Positions 12,081-24,639 of a stretch of DNA of 64,000 bases are shown here, in pieces (the first letter of the stretch is position 1; every line of letters begins with the position of its first letter). The DNA is from Laguncularia racemosa (taxonomy: Eukaryota; Streptophyta; Magnoliopsida; Myrtales; Combretaceae): assembly GCA_037954665.1 (NCBI GenBank), contig JBBMOL010000022.1:3720001-3784000 (forward strand). Direction: 5' to 3'. The translations under genes were made by a program, and so were the position numbers. The notes beneath the pieces were generated by a model, which was not told the origin of the DNA, did not search any database, and worked only from the letters and a program-made list of their open reading frames with translations.

Positions 12081-13270
12081 TTGGAAAAACACTTATAATT
12101 AATTAATTTTTATATGTTTCTATCTATTTTATAAGCACATTTGAGTAGATATTTTGACTTCAAATCTTTAAAAGCACTTTAGATGAAATGAAGCAAATTC
12201 CCATAAATTTTACGTGAATTGAAATTAAAATGATCAAGTTGCAAAAGCAGAATGCATGATACGATCACCAATACGATCATGATGGGAGTTGTGTTGAGCT
12301 TATAGAGAAGACAAGTTAAAAGGCTTAATGTATGACCATGTCAAAAGTCATGCAGAAGTACATGGGCATGGATATGCTCATTTGAAGACTGTGTCAAAGC
12401 TAATTTGTAATTTTTCAAGATAATTCGTTGTCAAGAGATACACAAGCATTTACACAATCGTGTTAAGGCTATGTTACATAAGGATGTCACTTTCCTATTT
12501 AATCATGGCTACTAAAGATTACTTTTCCAATTTATAAACAACCAATTTCTTTGCTATTGATGTCAAATTTCCTAGTTTATGAAGACTCAATTTACATTCT
12601 AAGAAACTACAAATTTCCTAGTTAAGTAGCAGTTGATCATTATAAAGGAGGGGCATAGTCCAAGCGAAAGATATCAAGATTTTAGTAGTCTTAGAGATGG
12701 GATTATAATTCATTACTTTTATTAAATTGTTCTTAATTGTAATTTAGACTAATATTGTTAGAGTATTAATTAAATATTTGATTTCACACATAGAGATCAA
12801 GAGATCCTATATTTGAATAAATCTAACATAATTAGGAGTTGTACACAATTCTAGACATAGGATGACATAAATCTTCCAGATTGGATTTAAACTTAATAGT
12901 AGAATTCATATATAAAAAATAATTTGATTTTAGGAGTTTTTTCTTAGGAAGAGATTTCAGTTAATCAGCCTAGATTTAGGAATGAATAGAATCAAGAAAC
13001 CTATTAGTTCATTTTAAGAATGCAATAATACAATTGATTAATAATTAGTTTATTGAATTAGTAATTTTAGGGGGATTCAATATCTAGATACATATTTTCA
13101 TTAGTGATTTTCTTATTTACTTTAATTAGTTTAATGATTTGGTTTTGCAAATTAGATAATAGGGAAAAGGTTAATATTAGTACTCATAGTTTTGGTTGGG
13201 TTGACACTTGATATTAAAATCTACTATACTATAAAATTAATAAGTGCACTTGCCTATAGGTTTTAAGGAT
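12081..13270 (+). repeat. Athila-like LTR and leader remnant (tentative)
   Basis: The general layout is that of plus-strand Athila-type gypsy LTRs: repeated 'catgggcatgg' wording at 12240-12420, a 'tttcctagtt' stretch, then cattataaaggaggggcat (TATA at about 12634), then ttcaagatccct-like R/U5 sequence, ending with aataagtgcacttgcctata at about 13242, the phrase that usually precedes the Athila primer-binding site. The primer-binding site itself is not visible, and the left end is uncertain. Confidence 0.35.
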
Positions 13271-14189
13271 AAAAGGATAGATTGATATTAGAAACTATAA
13301 TAAATTAATACATAGACTTGGCTTAACGTATATGTGTGTTGTTTTATGCATAGGCTCCCGATCTAGAAGGTTTTAGGCACCTGAGCCATAAAGATGGTAC
13401 TGTAAGTAGTCAAAAGGGTTAATACTTGCACAAAATAGCCATGGAAGTGGAGAGAATTCAACTAAATGTTGTATAAGGTATGGGTTTTGTACGAGATGGT
13501 AGGAATGAACTATGACTATAATGGTAGCTTTGTGTTTGGAGTGAAAACCTAGATGAGACTATTAGCATTGGAAAAGGATAAGGTATTGATTTACTTTCAA
13601 TCATGGTAGTTGGACATGTCATGATAGTCCCTTGATACCTATTGAGTAGGGTCAAACCCCTTTGTTCCTAGTTATGTGTCCAAATTCATGAGTGCTTCCA
13701 TGCTATTTGCTATGCTTAAATTATATATTTTAATGAATCTTTGATATTGCATGATAATAGGTATGCATGACATGTGTTATATGTTTAGCTAGCCATTTTA
13801 AGGATTAAGATGATGCTAGATGGAGAGTTATCAAAGATTAGTATAACTTTGCAACCAAATTAGTTATTGAACTCCTATATTGGACTTTTGAACTTAGTTT
13901 TCATTTATGATGGTAATATATTTTCTTCAAATAAAATTAATGAACGATTTTCAAAAATTAAATCAAATAAAGGCTAATTAATAGGTTTAGAGGTTCTAGC
14001 AGCCTTAGCGTGTCCTAATTAAGTGGGATATGTGATGGGTCATCATTGCCTTTTTTAGGTCTCCAAGTATAACTATACACATATATATCCTTTAAACTAT
14101 ATCCCTATACCTATGATATCTGGGCTACCACTAAATAACATTTCTTAAGAACATAGTGGCTTAAGAAATGGAACTCTAACAACAACTTC
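13271..14189. other. No gene recognised; LTR-like debris
   Basis: 13350-13700 contains 'ggttttaggcacctgagcc' and other moderately G+C-rich phrases that resemble chromovirus LTR sequence, but I could not pair it with another copy in the window. A 65-codon minus open frame at 13458-13655 has no recognisable domain. Confidence 0.3.
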
Positions 14190-14470
14190 CTAACCTTCTT
14201 CTCTAAAATGAACCTATGTCTAATTACCTCAATGACCTCAAATTAATTGTTGATCAACACTCTTCTAGTAGTCACTGATTAGTTGCTATTGGCCTTGTTA
14301 ATTCTGCCTTTCATGGTGTTCCTTGTGATTATGATGCCTTGATTTCAATATTCAACCACCCTTCGATCTCTCTAACCTTTAAACAAGTTTATACAAAACA
14401 AATTAACGAAGAGTAATGGCTTAAATGTCATGATAATGATGTTGTCACTATGTTACCTACAGCTCTATAG
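14190..14470 (+). pseudogene. Ty1/copia gag fragment (UBN2-type)
   Basis: A plus-strand frame reads MSNYLNDLKLIVDQ, then NSAFHGVPCDYDALISIF and LTFKQVYTKQINEE, which follows the UBN2/retrotran_gag_2 pattern of copia elements (helper loop 'YL..LK.L.DQL', then 'L.GL...Y...'). One stop (TAG after a His) breaks it. No pol from the same element is attached: minus gypsy sequence follows. Confidence 0.55.
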
Positions 14471-15359
14471 TCTTACTCCATATCCTCTAAGATGATGTGC
14501 CTAGAAGGAATCACTGAGGAAAAAAAATAGGTTAATAGTGGGTGGCAAATGGGTTAATTCCTAAATATGGAAATTACAATTTTAATAAGTTTTTAGCAAT
14601 TTCTATACACTAGTTCAAGGATATGACTCACCAAGAAATAAATGTACTAACCGAATCCAATTTGATGAATGCACAAATTAGATTAGGGTTTACTCAGCAC
14701 AATATTGCTAAAGGATTTATGAGAGTATGCGTATTGAGAGCAAAAAGATCCAATAATTAAGGTTTTAAAAAATATTCTTCATTCATTACAAATGTTATAA
14801 GAAGTGTTATATTTATACTAAAATAGGGAAGGATAAAATGGTAATAAAAACATAATAGAGTAATATTATAGTATTAACAAGGTAGTAACAAAATATTAAC
14901 ACTATAGTCCTCAATCATTAGTGGACACCGTATTGCTTGATTGGAAAGGAAATGGATATCCTTATAGAGAATAAATGAACAAATTTGGCTAAACAAATTT
15001 GATCGAATCAGCTTCCTTTATGAGTAGGTGTTTATCTTAAGTTTAGCTATTGTGTGTAGCCTTCACCTATTTGGCATGATGCACTTTTAGAAGGCTAAGA
15101 TGATGCACTTTGATTTTAGTCTTTTGATTAGTGCACAAGATTTGATTAGCCTAGTCCTCCACAACCCATATGACTGACATAGATGGATTCCTGCATGACA
15201 TATGGTATTAACTCATAGCATTACGCAAAGGTAGCTTCATTCTCAAAGGGTTGTTTAGCTAAAATCCTTTCGGCCAAATTTTGACGTCCTTAAGCCTTCA
15301 CCTGACTTATCAATTCTAGAATCTAATTTTTATCACATCTTTGAGGCTATTAGAGATTT
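14471..15359. other. Junction region, no coding sequence recognised
   Basis: 14740-14830 has the look of a copia LTR or leader (ttatatttata preceded by short A/T blocks). 14900-15359 is probably the 3' untranslated end of the minus gypsy pol next door. No ends could be defined. Confidence 0.3.
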
Positions 15360-16830
15360 TCCCTTAAATTTGAAGGATCTTTAAGCTAGTTAGCTTCCTT
15401 AGGTATGTATAGGTCATGATAGAGACATTGAAGATTACAGAAACACCATAGTCTTTGAGAAGTTCAAGCTTGCATGCATTGTCATTGATCTCCTAGAATA
15501 CTTTGATTGGACCATCCACTTTTAGACATAACTTGCTAACCCTTTGACTAGGAAATTTGTCCTTCCTCAAATGGATCCATATAAGATTGCTCGACTTAAA
15601 ATGCTTTGCCTTCTTTTCTCTAGTTTTTTGTTTTTGTTTCTTAGCCACATATTGGCAATGTACTCAGAAACCTTTTGATGTAGCTTCGAGATTTCTTAGT
15701 CCTTATCTACATCACTTAAAGTTTCCTCCTTTGATGCTAGTATGGATAGTAAATCCAAAGGAATTGTTAGATTATATCCATACACAACTTTAGATGGAGA
15801 CTTACTAGTGATACCATGTGTAGACCTATTGTAAGAAGATTCCATAATAGGTAGACATAAGTTCCAATCGATAAGGTTCTTACCGTCCATAGCCTAAGCA
15901 AAGTAGTCAAGGTCCAATTGACAATGGATCTTCTTTCTTACATAACGTGCCCCATATTTTGACTCCTAAAGCATCACACTCCAGTTCAAAGAATTTCCCA
16001 AAATTAGGTGAGGCTAATACTGGTGTTGTGGTAAGCTTCTCTTTGACCTTCTCTCTATCCATCCTAACTCCTTCTTTAGAAGCTATAAAGCTTTGAAATA
16101 TCACCTCTAACTAATAGAAGGTACACTTCTGGAGATTCCCATAGAGTCGTTCAACTATTAGCATTTCAAGCACTAGTCATAAGTGACTAACATAACTTAA
16201 CAAGTCATGGCTGTAGACCAAAATATCATCAAGGTAAACTTCGACACACTTCCCAAGGAGATCATGTAGGACATGATGCATGAGATGCATGAAGGTGTTT
16301 AGTGAATTGGTTAGGATGAATGGCATAACTATTCACTTATAGAGACCATGGCATGTCTTGAAAGTCATTTTCCACTCACCTCCAAGCTTCATGTGAATTT
16401 GGTGATAGCTACTTTGTAGATCAATCTTAGAGAAGACTTTAGCCCCAATGGATTCATCCAATAAATCATCAAGCCCTAGAATGGATATTTGTATGTAATG
16501 GTAATTTAGTTTATTACTTGGCTATCTACACACATTCTCTAAGATCACTCCTTATTGGGCACTAGTAGCATAGGAATTGCATACAAGCTCATAATTTCCC
16601 TCATGTATCCCTTGTTGATCAATTCATCCACCTAGCATTTTAATTCTTTTGTTTCTTTAGGGTTTACTCGACCATAATAAGCTAGTTAGTTAAGTAAAGA
16701 TGTCCCTAGTTGCAAATTAATACTGTGCTCTATACCTCAAAGTGGTGGTAACCCTTTGAGCAACTTTTCAAGAAAGAGATCTTAGAACTCATTTAAAAAT
16801 TTATGCACTTCCTTAAGTGTAGATACCATG
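15360..16830 (-). pseudogene. Minus Ty3/gypsy pol remnant: RT, start of RNase H fused to integrase tail
   Basis: On the minus strand, RT begins near 16700 with VNPKETKELKC, the end of the usual 'AYR.NP.E..ELQ.Q' motif, and continues through KGYMREIMS, 'FSKIDLQSSYHQI' (about 16430), VEVYLDDILV (about 16220) and SKEGVRMDREKV (about 16080). RNase H starts (FFELECDALGV) and then, near 15890, the frame passes straight into the integrase C-terminal region: 'GKNLIDWNLCLPIMESSYNR', 'KVVYGYNLTIPLDLL' and, to about 15360, 'WIHLRKDKFPSQRVSKL'. Most of RNase H and the whole integrase core are therefore deleted, roughly 1-1.5 kb. Wording fits CRM/Reina/Galadriel-type chromoviruses. Several stops are present. 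Confidence 0.75.
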
Positions 16831-17199
16831 GTTCTCATCTCTAGCAAGTATCTAATTAGTAACATAAACATAGGCTCTCCAAAAATTACAACCTAATTCA
16901 GCTCACCTTTAGTTATGAGCAAAGACTTCTTTCGTGGTTGGGTTATTTGAGACTGTGATGTGCATAAACTTCATAGGTTAGATTCAAGTCACAATTTGAT
17001 GTGTAAGTAATAAATAAAGGCGAAATCATTTTGGTATTTTTTGGGTTTATAATGTTGAAAATAAATATTTTTATGGTTTTTGTGTTTATGCAAATCATAA
17101 AATAAAGAGATAAATTGTTAGTTGAATTAGGAAAAAAGAGGTGTATGAACTTCCACAATCACTATGACTCATAACTTATGAAAATAAAAAGGGTTTACT
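16831..17199. other. No gene recognised
   Basis: AT-rich sequence between the minus pol remnant and a chromovirus LTR piece. A 71-codon minus open frame here is low-complexity and matches nothing I know. Confidence 0.3.
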
Positions 17200-17835
17200 T
17201 GAAAAAGCTATTATGACTCATTACCAGATTCCATCACCAAGTTTAAGGGTTAAGGGATCATGGGTGTGGGGCCCATAGTAGCAATTCTTATCACCAATTT
17301 ATATTCTAATGTGTTAAGTATTAAGGGGGTCATGAGTACCCTATTGTTGCTTGTGGACTTAAATTATATTATGAAATTGTGCTTGTGTTTAAGTACTGCA
17401 TAATGCATATGATAACTATTCGTGTTTGTTCATGTATGTGTGCTTGTGTTATACGTAATGGGCATTAGCTCGCCCTTTGAGGAACATTTTTTTAGACGCA
17501 GGTGTTGATGAAGATGATAACCTAAAAGATCATCAAGGTTTAGGTGAACCATGGAGAGAGGAAGAAAATGATTACCATTACTATTATGGTGATTAGAAAT
17601 TGAGAGAATTCTGCTAAATGAACGTAATAGATATTATCATTTGGAAAATGTTAACTTAGAGTTTATAGACTTCCGCTACATTAGATGTTGAATATGAATT
17701 TATAAAATTGATTTTGAAGTTATGAGATCTATTGAACATCTTTATATAGGAATTACAAGATAAAAAGGTATTAGAGTTAATTCAAAACCTTAACGTATTC
17801 TTGTGAGATAAGGACATGTGACGAGTAGTACCACA
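17200..17835 (+). repeat. Chromovirus LTR fragment (R/U5 part)
   Basis: Matches the 3' part of the LTR at 7740-9697 ('gggtcatgagtaccct', 'acgtaatgggcattagctcg', 'acgcaggtgttgatgaagat', 'attaccattactattatgg') and, even better, the minus-strand copy at 45245-45566 ('acttccgctacattagatgt'). The expected terminal '..gttaca' is missing: the match stops at about 17834, where a minus-strand LTR-like sequence starts. Confidence 0.6.
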
Positions 17836-17837
17836 GT

Positions 17838-18899
17838 GATGTGCCTAAATGATTAAATCTAAGCACATGAACCTAATTGAAGAACCTCTTCAAACAATCC
17901 CAAAAATGGCGTGACAACAAGTGTATTATGAGCCCTAATTGTATGAACAAGTAAGCTCGGATGATCAAAAGTTGATGTGTTCAAGGGATCGTAATACCAA
18001 TCAACAATAACACACATATAATCGATTCTATTACAATGAAATGGGCGTGAACAAGTTGTAGATAAAATCCCAAAAGGCGTGAACCAAATTAGAAGTACAA
18101 TAAGTGGATTCCAATACCAATCAAATTCAATGGAACAATTCAATTCCACTCCTTACAATTGACATGAAAACTAAGCAATATATGAACCCTAATCTAGGTG
18201 TGAATAAACAAACAAAGATCAACCTATTATCACTAGATATTACACACTAGTAATAACAAGAAGCAACTTAGTAAAATCTTGATATTACTCATAAGATTTG
18301 CTAAGCCAACTCGCCACAATTTCACAAGTCAAATTGATAAAAGTAGATGGCGTGAAGAGGGGGTTCTAACGGCAACAATTTTTAGATTTCTCAAATGTTC
18401 AAAAAGTCCCTCAAAAACCCTAGTTAGCAAGTATTTATACTTGCTCCAATTAAAGTTAAAATGACTAAACAATTACATCTATGCCACTAAAGGGTGACGG
18501 GTCCTAAATCTCCAAATACAACCAAATAAAATGTCCCAAAAGCTTACAAAATAAATGGTTCAAAGAAAACTAACAAAATACAAAAATAGTCTTCACAAGC
18601 CAGTTCTTCAAATCAATTCGTCGGTCCAACTCATCTTCGGTTTAGGTTAGTCTATGGATAACCCACAAGTTGAGTCTTAGTGAGTTTATCCATCGCCCTA
18701 TAAAGCTCGATAAGTGTGCCTGCTAAAATACACAATACATAAGTAATAGAAAAGAGGTTAGTATAAAAATAATTCCAAGGTCGGTTTGTTCAAAAAGAAC
18801 CCTCATCGCCAAGATTTGAAATCCTTTGGCTCTTGCCCTAATAATAAGTCTTGTAGGATTTTGATTCCTATCACATGGCCTAGGTTTTAGAGCATTACA
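17838..18899 (-). repeat. Probable minus-strand gypsy LTR
   Basis: The right edge reads aggttttagagcattaca on plus, i.e. minus TGTAATGCTCTAAAACC, a typical Del/Tekay-type LTR start. It contains a minus TATAAATA at 18432-18439 followed by an 'actagggtttttgaggga' leader-like stretch. The left edge is set only by the end of the neighbouring LTR match; the flanks do not give a convincing target duplication. Confidence 0.45.
18432..18439 (-). promoter_or_regulatory. Candidate LTR TATA box
   Basis: Minus-strand TATAAATA about 465 bp from the presumed LTR start. Confidence 0.35.
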
Positions 18900-19480
18900 A
18901 GCTATGCACTTATCTTTTCTAGAAATTATCTTAAAACCTTTATCATATAATTGAGTGATACTTGACAAATTATATTTTAAACGTTTAACTAAATAAACAT
19001 TTTCAATGGTATGGGGAGTTAGATCAATAATACCCTATCTAATGATCTTTCCTTTACTGTTGTCTCCAAAGGTTACATATCCTTTATCTTATATTGTTAT
19101 AGCTATGAACAATGAAGCATTTCTAATCATGTGCCATGAGCATCCATTACCTAGATATGATGTTACTTTAAATTTTTCTTTGAGTTCATGCAATCATCAA
19201 CAAGTATTATATTTCCTTAGGAACTTAAACTAGCTTAAGCTCTTTAAAGTTCAAGCTCGTATTCCTAATTCTATTGATTCGATGATCACTAAGCTTGTTC
19301 CTCTTGTAAAAAAAATATTTTTTAATATGATCAACCTTACAAAAATAACAAGCATAGGGAATAAGATGTTGATACTTGTTCCATGTTTTTGGTTTATAAT
19401 ACCTCCTTTTATTTCTAGGATTGTATCGACTTTTATATCCATTTAAAGTTATGGTTATTGCTTTAAAATACAACAACGTT
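18900..19480 (-). pseudogene. Copia zinc knuckle and retropepsin fragment
   Basis: A CCHC-type knuckle is seen as ACYFCKVDHIKKYFF (about 19370-19325), where the last Cys reads as Phe. Protease follows near 19165: the family's D-S-G-C-S active site reads G-N-G-C-S here, so the catalytic Asp is lost, while YVTFGDNSKGKII and TIENVYLVKRLKYNLSSITQ are kept. Beyond TQLYDKGFKIIS the sequence stops matching copia. Confidence 0.7.
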
Positions 19481-20284
19481 CCCTTTATCTTCTTTTATGT
19501 TAACCCTAAGACTTGTTTATGCTAGTTCCTTAGCTTTAACAATGTCTTTCTTGTTGTGTTTGAACATTCTCTTTTTTCATATCCTAAACCATGTTTAAAT
19601 GAACTAATTCACTTACTAGATATTAGCATTTGTAACTTCTTATCACTTTCATTGAATTTATTAAATGTTACTTTTAATAATTGTGATAAATCTTCAGCGT
19701 AGATTTTCAAGTTCTTTATTTCCTCCTCAAGAACTAGATTTTCATTGGTAAAAGCTTCTTTATCTACTTGTAATATTACATTTTTTTTATCTTTATATTG
19801 TTCATTTCCTTAGATAATTTTTCCTAATCTTTTACCAAGATTTTATTTTCTAATTCTAAGTTTTCAATTTTTGCTTTAGGTTTTCAGAGAGCATCTAACA
19901 TTTTAATATATATATATCTTTGAATATAGATTTGGAATCCAAATCAAAATTTACCTCAAAAATTGCCATTAGACATTGATTGGCATCTTCATCTTCCTTT
20001 CTTGATTCCTTTGTTTCAATTTCAAATTCTTCAAGATCACTCCAAGTAGCCATAAGTGATCACTTCTTATTCTTTTTGTACTTATCTATCCTTTTTTTGA
20101 GAACCAAGCATTCATACTTAATATATTAAGGCTTTTTGCACTCATAATATAAAAGACCCTTCTTCTCCATTTTCTTTTCTTCATTGTTGCTTTTATCTAC
20201 ATTTTTGTTAGTTTTCTCATAGATAATACATTTCTTGCCTTTCTTCTTGAGCAATTTGTTCAATTTACGAGCTAGCATAGTCAC

Positions 20285-20930
20285 TTAATCATCTTCATTG
20301 GTTGATTCATCATCAGAATCTTCTTCTCGCTCTTTTTCTTTGAATGCAATTGTCTTGCTCTTAATTTCACTACTTTCCGATTTGAGTATTTCTATTTCAT
20401 ATGCCATTAGTTTGCTTCTAAGTTGACTAAGTATGAGTGTAGTTAAGTCACATGTTTCTTTGATTACAATTTGCTTAGAATTGCATGCTTTTGGTAAAAT
20501 CCTCAAAACTTTCCATACTAAATCTTGATATATAATTTTCTTATTTAATGATAATAATTCATTTGTGATTGTTGTGAGCCTTCCAAAAGTGTCTTTAATT
20601 TCCTCTCTAGGTGGTATTCTAAAAAGTTCATATTGTTGCATGAGAGTGTTGATTTTGGTGTTCTTAATAGTACCTACTCCTTTATGTGTTTCACACAATG
20701 CATCCTAAATTTCTTTAGTTTTCTTGTAAGATGAGATTATATAGAATTCAAAAGGAGTAATGGTTGTCATAAGTAGATTTTTTGCTTTCAAATTTGCTTC
20801 AACCTTCTTTTTATCATTCGGTTGCTAACATCTCTAGTAATTATTCTCTCCTATGGCAAATACATCCCATGTCTCATAGTTTGAAGCTTTTATGAAAATT
20901 TCCATTTGTATTTTCTAGAAGCAAAGTTAG
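20285..20930 (-). pseudogene. Sirevirus-like copia gag
   Basis: An open frame of 137 codons (20698-20285) with LMQQYELFRIPPREEIKDTF, 'LSLNKKIIYQDLVWKVLRIL' and 'TLILSQLRSKLMAYEIEIL' is the core of Sirevirus gag, ending in an acidic tail. The frame continues upstream to about 20908 (MEIFIKASNYETWDVFAIGE) through three stops, two of them probably Q-to-TAG. From 20284 to 19481 a coiled-coil-like, heavily A/T-biased stretch represents the gag C-terminus with stops. Confidence 0.75.
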
Positions 20931-21027
20931 ATCAATCAAAACACAGTCCCTTACTCGTTTAGATTTTCATATTCTCTGTCATTGATCTTTAAACTCAAAT
21001 AATACCAAGTTAAGTTCTAATACTAAT

Positions 21028-22079
21028 TGTTGGTCCCAATAAGTAATTAAGAGGGGGTTGAATTGATTACTTCACAAAACATTTTCTTATTAAAATATTC
21101 CTTTTAATTATTTATTGACAAATATTTGATTTAAATTAAACTATTTTAGCAATGGAGTTTGTAAGTCTTTAAACAACAAATAGATTGCAAATAGAAGTAA
21201 ATAAATAGATAAATTAAGAGTAAAGGATTAGAAAATCAAGTAGTGATTTATAATGGTTCTGCCTTATGCATTAGTTCACTCCACAATCACTCTAACATAG
21301 TTTCTAGTCACTTCCTTTACTCTGTATCACTTAACTCTATGACACGTTGAAGCATAGAAACTATAGGGAAAACAAAAACACTCAACTTTGGAATGTAGTT
21401 TTTAGTCCATGAGGATTTGACAAGTATGATCCTCTACAATTTAGCTAAAAATTCAGATGATTAGAATATAGATTATCATGTATATGAATGATTCTTGACA
21501 ACTCTTAGAATATGCTTGTACTTGGTTCTTTTATGTGATAAAATTATTGTTTTGTCTCATCCATCTTGCTTCGTATTCATAGATAATGTCCCAATGTTCA
21601 AAACTTGATTTTCTCTTTAATCTCGCCTGTCGCCTATCTTCATAATCATGCTTTTAATTTCTTCAATTCAATTTTGTTATGCCGTAGATATGGATAATAA
21701 TTTGTATTTAATGTTAACAATCTCCTATTAATGTTTCAAAACTCATTCATTTTTTTGTCTTCGAATCAATTATTGGTTTTCTATATATAACTATCTTCCA
21801 TTGAATGAAAACATAACCCATGACATTTATGTCCAACTTTAGTGGAATTGGTCAAATATATTTTTTAAATATGCTTAACTAGTGAAGGTGGGTCTTGACT
21901 TGCAATAAATTATATCCTTGATTTATTTTACAACCTATATTTTCTTTATGAATTTATTTTGTCATATATCTTCATTTCTTTCTTCTTCAAAATCATCTTG
22001 TTTTCTTTTGAGATGATTGGAGCAAGAATTTCGACTGTACAGTTCTGACTTTTGCTTAATTTACTTTTTAGAACCAACA
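21028..22079 (-). repeat. 5' LTR of the Sirevirus-like copia element
   Basis: 1052 bp bounded by the inverted ends TGTTGGT (21028) and ACCAACA (to 22079). The inner side carries 'aagagggggttgaattgatt' on plus, a phrase seen at the end of many Sirevirus LTRs, and on the minus strand is followed by ATTAGTATTAGAAC, a degraded initiator-Met primer-binding site (TGGTATCAGAGC type). Flank outside: tctaa at 22080. Confidence 0.65.
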
Positions 22080-24639
22080 TCTAATTAAACATATAAACCT
22101 ATTTCAAACAACTATATTTTTACACATTTCAAACAATATATTAATAATATGTAATAAACCTATACCTTTCTCAAGCATTCAGTATTACCATTGGTTGGCA
22201 TCGAAATTCAAATTCCTATTTCTTACATTCTCCCATTCTATTTATAGCAATTAGAAAGAATAATAATGGTTAAGGTAAAAGAGATAAGGTAATATCAAAA
22301 TCATTATTGAATTAAGTTGTTTTCTCTAGATTATACCTAAAATTAAAATTGCTAATCGTCACACTAAATCAAATTTTTACTTGACAAACATATTACCTCA
22401 CCTTATATGGTATACACTTGTGCTTTAGGTTTGATTGTAATTTAATGAAAATTTAGATATTAAATTACCAATTAAATTGAAAGTAAAGATACTAAATTAC
22501 AACCAAATTGAAAGTAAAACACTAAATTGCAAAAAAGGATGACTTTTGACACAAAATTATAAATAATAGAAAGTACAGATACTTATCGTGCTCACTTTAG
22601 ACATTATATAAATTTTTTTATAGTAATCTTTGGTGTCCTTAGGCACTCTTTCGTTTAATGAAATTAGATTTCTACAGCTTTTTCTAATATTGTTAAACTC
22701 GGATCAGTTAGGTTGGTTCAACTAGAACTGGCCATGAAAATATGCCACTCAATTGTTAAGAATTGATTTTACATCGACCTGATGCGACACAAGCAACCTG
22801 GATGGTTCAACTACAGCCATGGCAGCCTAGACAAGTTCATCAAATCAGAAAGCATCCCCTCAAAGAAGAAAAAGGAAAAGAAAAGAAAAAAGAAAAAAAA
22901 TATGAAAAGAAAATTGATACAACCATTTAGTTGCCAATTTATTACGGGTAAATTATAAGGGTTACCCCTTGAAATGTTTTGTAATTGCATTGACTCTCCA
23001 AATTTTTAAAAGTTAACACCTAAAGGGCTTGACTTTGCTTTGGAGCCTACTTTTTTAATATTTTGGTTACTTATTTGTAATTTCTTATAGACGTGGATAA
23101 CTCATGTAATATATTTAATTAAAAAATACAAAAAAAAATTCAAAGAATTAAAAAAATACAGGGAAAATGAAAAAAAAAAAGAAAAGAAAAAAGAAAATCA
23201 GAAGGAAATTAGGTGGCTAACAATGGTCATAGTGTTTTTTTTTTCTTTTATTTTTTATTTCCTTTTTCCTTCTATTTTTCTTTTTTCAATTTATAAAATT
23301 TTTAATTAATTTTATTAATTAAATATATTATATAAGTTTACCGTGTCAGCAATTATATATAAGCAGCTTCATAAGATTCAAGTACTAACTTTAAAAAAAA
23401 AAAAAAAAAAGAATCCATGCAAAACTCTTGGGAGAAATTATTCATATTAAATGAATAAATTCCATGTGGGCTTCCACCAATAAGGAGCCCAACCATAAAT
23501 AATGGGCCTAGTTAATATTTACCTGGACAAAAGAAGCTAGTATATAGCATTTTGGCTTTACGCAATAAATTCCAAAATTTTCATGCATCTTCAACATCTT
23601 TTGTTGATCTCATAAACGCAGTACTTAGTAAATCGGGCTGTGTTGACCTTACGATCCATGACCATGAAAATATTGAATAATACTGGAGTTACTAGAATAT
23701 TTTGTTGATATCAAATGAAATGATAATTATATTGTCATAAGCATTCACGTCTTACTATATTCTTTTAATGGCATATATGTTGAAAGGTGTGAAACTACAG
23801 TCAACCTTTATGCAAGTTACAAGGTGGCCATAGAAAAAGTATGGATATCATATTACGTAATCCTCTAACATTCATACATTAGTGAGTCATTTTGATGGGC
23901 TATGATTACTGAAAATAATTTAAAGCCAATTGCTGGAGCATCCAAGCAGAAAGATACATCATAGTCATTTCATGTGTATTAGGGTTATAAAGTATTTCTA
24001 TTGTATAAGAGTAGTATAATTATTTGACTTTTCAAAAAAAGTTTAGAGGTTTCAATGATCAAAATAAAAGTTTCATGGTTAGGATAGTATTTCTGAAAAA
24101 TACAGTAGCATTTGGGGGATTTTATTTATTTTAAATGAGATGCAATAATAGGACAAAATAAATAAAGAAAAAAAAAAGATGAACACTTTTTAAAAGTCGA
24201 ATTTTAGAGACAGAATAACCAGCTTGTTTTTGTGATAGTTATGCCTGGTCTAGTGAATTCAAGGAATATAATGGAAATTTTCTATAAATAAAGATATGCC
24301 ACTAATTAATCCGAAAGGAAAAATGGAAACAAAGCATGTGCTTAACCAGGTTATAGAAGCTGCAATGAAAGATCCAATACGAGAAGCCGATGTTATAAGA
24401 AATATGCTCCAGCGAGAGTTCTGTTAAGTATATATAGAAGAGTTACAACCACAAGATAATGATGAGTACACAATAAGGATAAGCATACAAAACTAAAGCT
24501 CAGCCACCCTGATATTGTGTAACAATCCAAACAGAACATATTTATGTAATATTCAGTTCTAGCTCAGCCTCGCAGATTCAGAAGGGAGATAGATGATCAT
24601 GTGTAGTTTCCATCAGAAAACCATGGGACACTTCTCCTT
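22080..24639. other. AT-rich spacer, no gene recognised
   Basis: 22860-22920 and 23150-23200 are A-rich tracts and 23230-23290 is a T-rich tract; the last two could pair as a hairpin around 'gtggctaacaatggtcatag'. 22940-23060 (gggtaaattataagggtta) resembles the edge of a plant MITE, but I found no matching opposite end. The part from about 24300 on may be sequence downstream of SWEET-like copy 1. Confidence 0.4.

Larger units (their letters stand above)
18900..22079 (-). mobile_element. Sirevirus-like Ty1/copia remnant: 5' LTR, gag, zinc knuckle, protease start
   Basis: Read on the minus strand: LTR (22079-21028), leader (21027-about 20930), gag (to 20285), gag C-terminal and zinc-finger part (to about 19225), protease (19200-18900). 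Integrase, RT and RNase H are absent; the element is cut at 18899 by the LTR-like sequence that follows. Gag wording and the protease segment fit the SIRE/Maximus group. Confidence 0.75.

Noticed and set aside
17838..18899. Solo LTR with target duplication
   Set aside because: The right end looks good, but no 5-bp duplication fits any plausible left end (cacag or agtga against agcta), so only an LTR-like call is made.
22940..23360. A complete MITE starting gggtaaattataagggtta
   Set aside because: No matching inverted end or target duplication was found downstream.
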